Shown here in pieces: positions 57,666 through 64,000 of a stretch of DNA of 64,000 nucleotides. The stretch covers positions 62,001 to 126,000 of the forward strand of contig NC_090137.1 of NCBI RefSeq assembly GCF_017916325.1. Reading direction: 5' to 3'. Below the pieces are notes generated by a model, which worked only from the letters and a program-made list of their open reading frames with translations, had not been told where the DNA came from and did no database searches. The stretch's first letter is position 1. Every line of letters begins with the position of its first letter. The stretch comes from Leishmania martiniquensis (taxonomy: Eukaryota; Euglenozoa; Kinetoplastea; Trypanosomatida; Trypanosomatidae). The position numbers and the translations under genes were made by a program.

Positions 57666-60326
57666 TCACAGCTTAGCTTTATAGCCGTTCAACACAAGCG
57701 TGGCGTTGTCCTTCCAGTACATGTAGCTATAATTGTACACGGCGACACTGTCGCCATCAGCAACGACGTACTCTGGCCCCGCAGAGACGTTGTGCGTCCA
57801 CATTACCAACGGCAGATTGTCCCACCCAAGAACACTGTTGGATAGGGCGCTCCGCCGCTCTTGCACCCATTCCGCAGCCGACTCAATGGCCAGCTCTTCC
57901 CGCTCGTCCCCGCGCGCGACTGCCACCGTGGAGGCGGTGTGCTCGTTCTGGAAGTAGTAGTGCAAAAAAAACGCGTCGGCTGGTTGGCATCGGTGCGCGA
58001 CGACGGTCGACCAGGACACGGCACTCAGCTTCCCACGGTGCAAGTCGTGGAAGCGCTCATGGCCCTCTTTCACATACCAAATGGTGCCGTCATCGCATAG
58101 ATCCTCTGCACGTTTATACCGCTTCCGGAGTGTCATGCCAATCAGCACGTCTTCATGCTGGAAGCCGATTTCGCGATAGAGCCGCTTCCAATCGGCAGAG
58201 AAGTCCTGAGCAGCGAGCAACCCAAGATCCACGTCAGATTTGTTTTGCGGCGGCTCCAATATGATTTGTGCGAGGCGGCGATGCATCATGAACAGCATGC
58301 CAGCCTTGAAGCGCACCCCCAGCATGCGGCGTCCGCTACCCCAGTAAAAGCATTTTGTCTTGTGCACCGATCGCGGCTCGTAGGTGAGAGCCCTTTTACC
58401 CGAAGGTGCAGCCTTCGTGGCTGAGGCGCCTCCAGTCCTGCTCGTCGCCGAATACCGTGACGGCGGCGGGGGGAGTCGCCCGCGCTTGACCCCGTTGCGC
58501 ACGTACCGCACATCGCTCAGGAACTGCGGCACCTTCACGTACGTGTCGTCGTCGCCCTTGATGATGAACGGCACCGTCGGGAACGCGTGGTACGCGTACT
58601 CCAGCCACAGGATCAGCTTCTGGCTCATCCCCACCTCCACGGGAAGGCCCCAGTTTCCTTCCTCGCCGAGCCTCTTCTTCGTCGTGGGTCGCCGGTCTGT
58701 CATCATGTCGATCCACAAGACGTTGCGGTGCGCCAGCGCCTCCTGCCACAGCGCAGACGACGCGCAGCAGATGTGCGTCGCGGCGGCCACGAATGCCGGG
58801 GTCACCGGGAGCGACAGGGCACGCGCGAGGAATACAGATGTCCGTGCCTCTGCCACCCCACCCACCATCACCTCCTCGATCCGAGCGCAGGGAGAGGTCT
58901 GCGGGTGTGTCAGTCTCCATCTATCTCGCAGCACGACACGCCGCTGCATGTACGGAGCGTTGGCACCAGAGTCTTGGCCTTGGGCAGCCGCACGAAGAAT
59001 GTCGGAGGCGCGTTTGTATTCCTCCACGGTGGGAAGCAGTGAGCTCGTGTTCAAGCACATGGCGCCTGCAGCGAGAGACGGCGGAAGCCCCGCGTCCAGA
59101 TATGTTGCGGAAGCATCGCTCGCCTCTGCGCTGCCACCTCCGTCTTTACGCGCCTCTGACGCCCTTTGCCCGGTAACATCGGTGGTCATCGCCCCTTCGA
59201 GCCCCACCTTGCTCGGCTCTACAGCGGCGAGGACGTACAGCGCCAGCAGCGCGCCGGTAAAGTGGTTCTCCGTGCGCGCCACCTCCTGGTAGCCGAGCCA
59301 CGTCTTGCGTTGCGCCTCACGCAGGGCAGCGCGCGCCGGCTGGTCCGTCGACGGGATCCCCATCACCGCCAGATATGGTGTTCGCGGCGGCGCAGCTGTC
59401 TCATCACAGAGACTGACGATCGGAAATCCTTTGCCGTACACACGCCGCAGCCACTCCCACCGCCGCAGCTCCGCGCGCACATTCACGTCGTCCGTCACGC
59501 TCGCCATCGCAAGCAGCATCGGCCCCACGCGGCCCAGCGGCGCAGACGACGTCGCGAACACACCGTGCCGCTTGTGAAGAGGCACGCCCTCCACAGCAGC
59601 CCAGTACGTATGCGTGTCGATGCACTCTCTGCAGCTCTTGTCGACGAGGCGCAGCGTCCATGCGGGAAGCATGTCAAGGCTGAGGCGGGGCGCCGCGCAG
59701 GCCTCAGCTGAGGTGTTGCTGCCGGTGCACTCCTGTGATGGAGCCCTGCCGAGCAGTCGTTCAGCCAGGCCATCGTGTTGTACCAGGACACTCGTCCCTC
59801 GGCTACAGTCCTTCAGCTCCTCAATCGGCTGAAGCGCCGTCATGTCCACCACGCGCCGCTGCCGCGACTCATGTCCCACGATACCATAGGGCAGCAGCAC
59901 GACGACCAAAAAGACCACGCCGGTGGCAATCACCATCGCTATCGAGTTCCTCGCAGGGCGGCGCTTCCACATACGAGAAAGCGGAAGGCGACGCCGAGTC
60001 CCAGCAGCACCACCGTTGAAGTCTGGGCTCTTGGACCACAGCGATGGCATTTCTGGGTGCGCCGAGGCGTGCGTGCGCTGTTGGAGAGAGGTCGACGCCC
60101 ACGCATGCCCACTCGAGAACAGCGGCGACGTCGAAGAGGTGCCCGTGGTGTACTCGTTCGCAGCGTTCGGAAGTTGTTGGTGCATCTTGACGCGTTCCTC
60201 AGCACACACGTCATGGCGTAAAAGCAGTGTGGAGCGGTCGTGAGGAGTCGTGCTTGTCAGCAGTGTATGGCCGGCGCCGGCGCAGGAGCGGCGCTTCACA
60301 ACGCCGGTTGGGACCTCCTCTTCCAT
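57666..60326 (-). CDS. G10: divergent GT31 side-chain glycosyltransferase with array-identical islands
   Basis: This 886-residue type II membrane protein has its own tail, a membrane segment at about 127-151 (IAMVIATGVVFLVVVLLPYG), its own insert and its own C-terminal half. Two islands nevertheless match the array almost base for base: 59267-59570, coding for HGVFATSSAPLGR to EVARTENHF with REAQRKTW; and 58502-58820, coding for TPAFVAAATHICC to DVRYV with GDDDTYVKV. The acidic motif after DDD is HEDVLIG. The start is the ATG at 60324-60326; the frame opens nine codons earlier with a GTG. A second in-frame ATG at 60185 could also serve. It lies outside the tandem array, separated by the amastin-tuzin block. 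An arabinosyltransferase (SCA) identity is as possible as a galactosyltransferase. Confidence 0.87.
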   Translation of the reverse strand: MEEEVPTGVVKRRSCAGAGHTLLTSTTPHDRSTLLLRHDVCAEERVKMHQQLPNAANEYTTGTSSTSPLFSSGHAWASTSLQQRTHASAHPEMPSLWSKSPDFNGGAAGTRRRLPLSRMWKRRPARNSIAMVIATGVVFLVVVLLPYGIVGHESRQRRVVDMTALQPIEELKDCSRGTSVLVQHDGLAERLLGRAPSQECTGSNTSAEACAAPRLSLDMLPAWTLRLVDKSCRECIDTHTYWAAVEGVPLHKRHGVFATSSAPLGRVGPMLLAMASVTDDVNVRAELRRWEWLRRVYGKGFPIVSLCDETAAPPRTPYLAVMGIPSTDQPARAALREAQRKTWLGYQEVARTENHFTGALLALYVLAAVEPSKVGLEGAMTTDVTGQRASEARKDGGGSAEASDASATYLDAGLPPSLAAGAMCLNTSSLLPTVEEYKRASDILRAAAQGQDSGANAPYMQRRVVLRDRWRLTHPQTSPCARIEEVMVGGVAEARTSVFLARALSLPVTPAFVAAATHICCASSALWQEALAHRNVLWIDMMTDRRPTTKKRLGEEGNWGLPVEVGMSQKLILWLEYAYHAFPTVPFIIKGDDDTYVKVPQFLSDVRYVRNGVKRGRLPPPPSRYSATSRTGGASATKAAPSGKRALTYEPRSVHKTKCFYWGSGRRMLGVRFKAGMLFMMHRRLAQIILEPPQNKSDVDLGLLAAQDFSADWKRLYREIGFQHEDVLIGMTLRKRYKRAEDLCDDGTIWYVKEGHERFHDLHRGKLSAVSWSTVVAHRCQPADAFFLHYYFQNEHTASTVAVARGDEREELAIESAAEWVQERRSALSNSVLGWDNLPLVMWTHNVSAGPEYVVADGDSVAVYNYSYMYWKDNATLVLNGYKAKL

Positions 60327-60537
60327 GCCCGCCTCCAGCCGCCCCGCTTGCACCCTGCAATGGCCTTAGGCTGTCCGTCGCCTCCCTAGTTGTTCTTCTT
60401 GTCGCTCTCTCGCCCTCGTGAAATGGTAGAGGAAATGGTAGGGGAAGTTGGTCGGTGGGGAGGAGGACTGGAGGCGAGAGGAGAGGTGCTTCGTAGCGCA
60501 CACGCACAGAAGGGAGTGAACCGGAAAAGATGAACTG

Positions 60538-60590
60538 CTCGAGAAGACAATCCGAGACAGACACAGTCGAAATAGAAAAAAAGAGAAAGG
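60538..60590 (-). promoter_or_regulatory. candidate trans-splice acceptor for G10
   Basis: On the minus strand a T/C run (about 60590-60569) is followed by a second pyrimidine-rich stretch and then the first AG at 60539-60538, some 212 bases before the ATG at 60326. Other pyrimidine tracts closer to the gene (for example 60475-60420) are alternatives. Confidence 0.4.
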
Positions 60591-63500
60591 TGGCACGCGC
60601 ACTCGCTCTTCCCTCCCTTTTTTTTCCTTCGCTCCGTTCGTTAGCTCGTTGCGTGCTTCGGTGTACTGTAGCGAGGAAGTCGGGCGGAGGGGGGAGTTGG
60701 GGAAGCCAAAAGGGAGAGAGGGGCGGGAGGGGGCGATTAGGAGAGCCTCGCCCACATGCACAGCAGCTGAGGAGCGGCGTAGGGTCGACGGAAGAAGGCG
60801 TGTCTTCAAAGCGAAAGAAAAAAAGAAACGCCACCGCCTCTCTCACTCTCTCTCTGAACCGCTCGCTGCGTTGAGTGTTCTTTGGCTGTGTGGCACTGCT
60901 TCGAGCAGGAGAGGGCGAGCGAGTGGGCGGTAAAAGTAAGCCGTACGTGCCCTCGCCGAGGTAGCGGAGGTGGCGAGAGGAGTACGGCAGGCGAAGATGA
61001 GTTACCGGTCACACGCGCACCGAATGAGAGGCGAACTGGGTAGGAGAAACTTCAAAACTGTGGATAAGAGGCTATCCGAGAGAGAGACACACACACGCAC
61101 ACGCATACACAAACACATGGAAGAGAAGGAAAGGGAAGGAGGACTGTGTGTGTGTGTGTGTGCCCCTTCCCCCTCCGCTCTCTCCTGCTCGTTTTTTTTG
61201 CGATGGGATAGGGACGCACACACAGAAGAGGCCTCCAGACCAACTCCAGAAGGGAGAAACCGAAGGAAAGGAGGAGGGGGGTACACGTGGCTAATGAAAG
61301 ATGAGCAAGCAAGCCAAAAAAAAAACGAGTGGAGATAGGGGTTTAAGTGTCTGTGCGCAACGGCAGGTGCGGCGCCTTCCTCTCTTTCTGAAAAGGGCCT
61401 CTGGCGCCTGGTGTCTTGCCTTCGACTACACAGATGGCCCGCGTACCAACACGAGGAAGGGTTCTTCTGCGCGCGCGTGTAAGTGTGTGTGTGTGTGTGT
61501 GTAAGTGTGAGGGAGAGAGGGAGAGGGAAGACGAAAGGAGACACCCTCCTAAGGAGGAGTTCACGCACGCGCGCAGCAATAGAGAGACAGCGGGTACACG
61601 TGGGAAACAGAAGAGGACGCTACTGCCCTGTCAACTATTATATATATATATATATATATATATGGGTCAGCGAAAGAGAAGAGAGCGATGCAGGGGTGGT
61701 GGCCAGACAACAAGTGGGTGGGAAATGGGAAGAAAGGCGCCGCTGCCCAGAATGGAAACGTTTACGAGCGAAAGAAACTCGAGGGAAAGAAGGGTCAGCA
61801 ATAACGAAGGCAAAGCGAAAAAAAAAAGCACACGCATGCAAACAAATAGAGTTATATACGGCTTTACTGCCGCTGCCATGCAGCAGGGCGTCGATTACGT
61901 TAGCGAGTGCGCGTGCGTCTTTGAGAAGCGAGTCGGCGCTCAAACGGCAAGATCCCCTTTCTGTGCGCAGGTCGTATTTCTTTTCTTCTTATTCAGCTTG
62001 TGTGCCAAGGAAGGTGGCAGCACGCGGTGCGTGGGTTCAAAACGCGATGCCGATGACCCTCCCCAAGTGGCAGGCGCGCGGTTGACGGCAGATAAAGGGA
62101 AAAGGGTACAGGAGTTGAATCGTCACGGTCTGCCTCTACAAAGGAAGTGCGAGCGCACGAAGAGAGCGAGGAAGAAGCGGCGGTGTGGTCACGCACGTGG
62201 TGTGATGACAGTGAATGCCAAAGAGGGGTGAAAGAGGAAAGGCGAGGCGGAGAACACATTTAGCGTAATACCTGAAAGAGGAGGGGAGAGAGAGAGAGTC
62301 TGTGTATGCGGGCTTGTTTCTGTCTCATGAAATCATGAATGGATGTGCTTCGCTGCGCGACGTGTATAAGCTTGCTTTGCACTTGTGTCACCGGGGCTGC
62401 CGCGCTGGCGCCTGCGCACAGCGCGACAGCGACAGAGAGAGAGGGAGGGGAAGTAGAGAGCTGGTGCGCGCTGCGTCGCAGAAAGACGACGTGCATGTGT
62501 TGTGAAAGCGACACGATAACCGGTGGAAGTTGAGGAAGGGCAGGCGCAGAAAAAAGAGATGGAGGAAAGCATAGAAAGCAGGGAAGAGAGGGAAAGTGCG
62601 GCCATAATGCCTCTGCGCCATGGGGTAGAGGAGCGAGGCGGCCTCTGCTGTGACGCCTCAAAAGAGTGCGCCTTGCTTGCCTCAGTGCCCTCCCCGGCTT
62701 GCCCACCTCATGCGAGCGCCGCGCTTTGCATTCGCAGGCAGCGGCAGGCCACGCCCCATCAGGCATGCGCCTCGAAAAAAGAGTGACAGAGGCACACTTG
62801 GGTGAATGAGAGAAAGAGATCGAAGCCAAGGGACACGAGCGATATATATATATGTATACACTTATACACACACATATATATATATGTATACGAAACCGAT
62901 TGAAAAAAGAAGAAAAAAAACGGGCGACATCCAGAAGCAGTTCCCCTGTGCGAGAGGTCACATGAGCCGGTGAATGCGGTAGCGTGTCCGTGCACCCGTT
63001 GCCCCCGCCCCACGCCCACCCTCTTCGGGGGTGGGTACTGCGGCGCACTCGCAGCGCCGCTCTTCCAAATTGGTGCCGTGCCTGTCACGCCTATTCCCCG
63101 TTTCCCTACCCCGACTGCCTTCTCCATGAACCTCCGCCCCAGCACCGGTGCGATCGGCGCCGGCACGCGACGACCTAGCCTTCGACGACCATGATACTAC
63201 TTTGCCTCACGGTGTGTTGTGCCTGTGCAGCTGTGAGAGCGCACACGTGCCTTTACCTGTCACACACATATTTCGCGATACGGCTACCAAAGCCAATACC
63301 TTTTCCGTCAGCACACCCAGACGAACCTTAATACAAAAATACCTCTGCACCTCTCTACACATCGACGCTGCATGCACGCCTCCGTCGAAATGGGCACTTC
63401 ACCATATGTACCCACGCATACACGCACACTAGCGCATCAATATATATTTATATATATTAACTCATAAATGCACCCGCGCATTCACATTTTGTCAACCGAA

Positions 63501-64000
63501 CGACACATGTATGTTAACGAATATGGGGAAGAGAACCAAGACAAGACAGGCACATATATATATATGCGCGTGTGTGTGAATGTTAGCGGGGCGTTAAGTC
63601 GAGGAGAGGGGAGGGGAAGAAGAATGGGCAAAATATGGGGGAGAGGGTGAGTCGCTGCGGGAGAAAAAGATCCCATTACGTAAGACTGACGAGGGGAGGA
63701 GGCAACACGACTTTCCCCAACGCGAAACCACCAAAGAGAAACAAGCAAGCAACCACAAACAGAAAAAAAAAGAGTGAGAGAGGGGAGAAGGCGGCCGTTT
63801 TCACATGTTTACCCCTCCCCCTCTCTCCCACTCCCTCCCCCTTTTTCAACTGCTGTCCACAAAGCACCGGCACCAACAACGCCCACGAAAGAGAACATAA
63901 ATCGGCTGTCGTCTTCGCTTCGTTACTCCTTCGCTGCCCAGCCCTCCCTCTGTGTGTGTGTGTCCGTCCCGCACTCCCGCTCCTCTCCACCAGAACGCTC
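60591..64000. other. intergenic region with many simple repeats
   Basis: No convincing gene is present in the last 3.4 kb. Visible are GT/CA runs (61083-61105, 61146-61162, 61484-61502), TA runs (61638-61662, 62843-62886, 63441-63460, 63555-63566), A-runs and GA-rich patches. The open frames are lysine- and arginine-rich and follow the repeats. The gene for which this is the 3' flank must begin beyond the window. Confidence 0.5.
61638..61662. repeat. TA dinucleotide repeat
   Basis: About twelve uninterrupted TA units. It is one of four TA-rich runs in the right-hand intergenic region, which stands out against the GC-rich surroundings. Confidence 0.85.

Noticed and set aside
60327..60353. Nine-codon extension of G10
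   Set aside because: The first codon is GTG; the next in-frame ATG is at 60326.
1..64000. CRISPR arrays, bacterial operons, tRNA or rRNA genes
   Set aside because: No regularly spaced short repeats with unique spacers and no recognisable RNA gene; the repeats present are microsatellites or kilobase-scale duplications in a eukaryotic setting.

Overview
The window looks like nuclear DNA from a kinetoplastid of the genus Leishmania, most plausibly an Old World, L. major-like species. The reasons are GC-rich intronless genes all on one strand (minus), polypyrimidine tracts followed by AG in front of genes (trans-splicing signals), long GT/CA and TA microsatellites between genes, an amastin-tuzin pair, and a large family of lipophosphoglycan side-chain glycosyltransferases (SCG/SCGR/SCA, fold GT31) typical of that lineage. 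Transcription would run right to left as one polycistronic unit.

Layout: 719-6619 encodes a very long COG1-like Golgi tethering subunit. 6620-9984 is intergenic and holds microsatellites and a diverged copy of the array spacer (8772-9021). 9985-41066 is a tandem array of nine GT31 glycosyltransferase genes: G1 (cut by a 10-N gap), G2-G7 (intact) and G8-G9 (each with the same one-base frameshift). They are separated by two kinds of near-identical spacer, alpha (about 1.6 kb, five copies) and beta (about 0.98 kb, two copies). 41644-43228 and 54592-56179 are two nearly identical direct repeats that enclose a tuzin-like gene (43663-45621), an amastin (48160-48684) and a GDP-fucose O-fucosyltransferase-like gene (51196-53487) whose N-terminal signal anchor is broken by an in-frame TGA. 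A tenth, divergent GT31 gene (G10, 57666-60326) follows. 60589-64000 is intergenic with many simple repeats.

Function: the GT31 genes encode type II Golgi membrane proteins expected to add sugars to the Gal-Man-phosphate repeats of surface phosphoglycans. The O-fucosyltransferase-like protein is probably another secretory-pathway glycosyltransferase, and COG1 belongs to the complex that keeps such enzymes in the Golgi. The window is therefore rich in genes for building the surface glycocalyx.

The most interesting point is the organisation of the GT31 family. All members share two almost invariant DNA islands, one coding for the first GT31 motif and one for the DDD metal-binding motif. Between and around them sit interchangeable modules: at least four N-terminal anchors, several middle inserts and four C-terminal ends. 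The genes look like products of repeated recombination and gene conversion within these islands. The array is also where the assembly is least reliable: a gap, homopolymer shortening, and near-identical copies whose number may be wrong.
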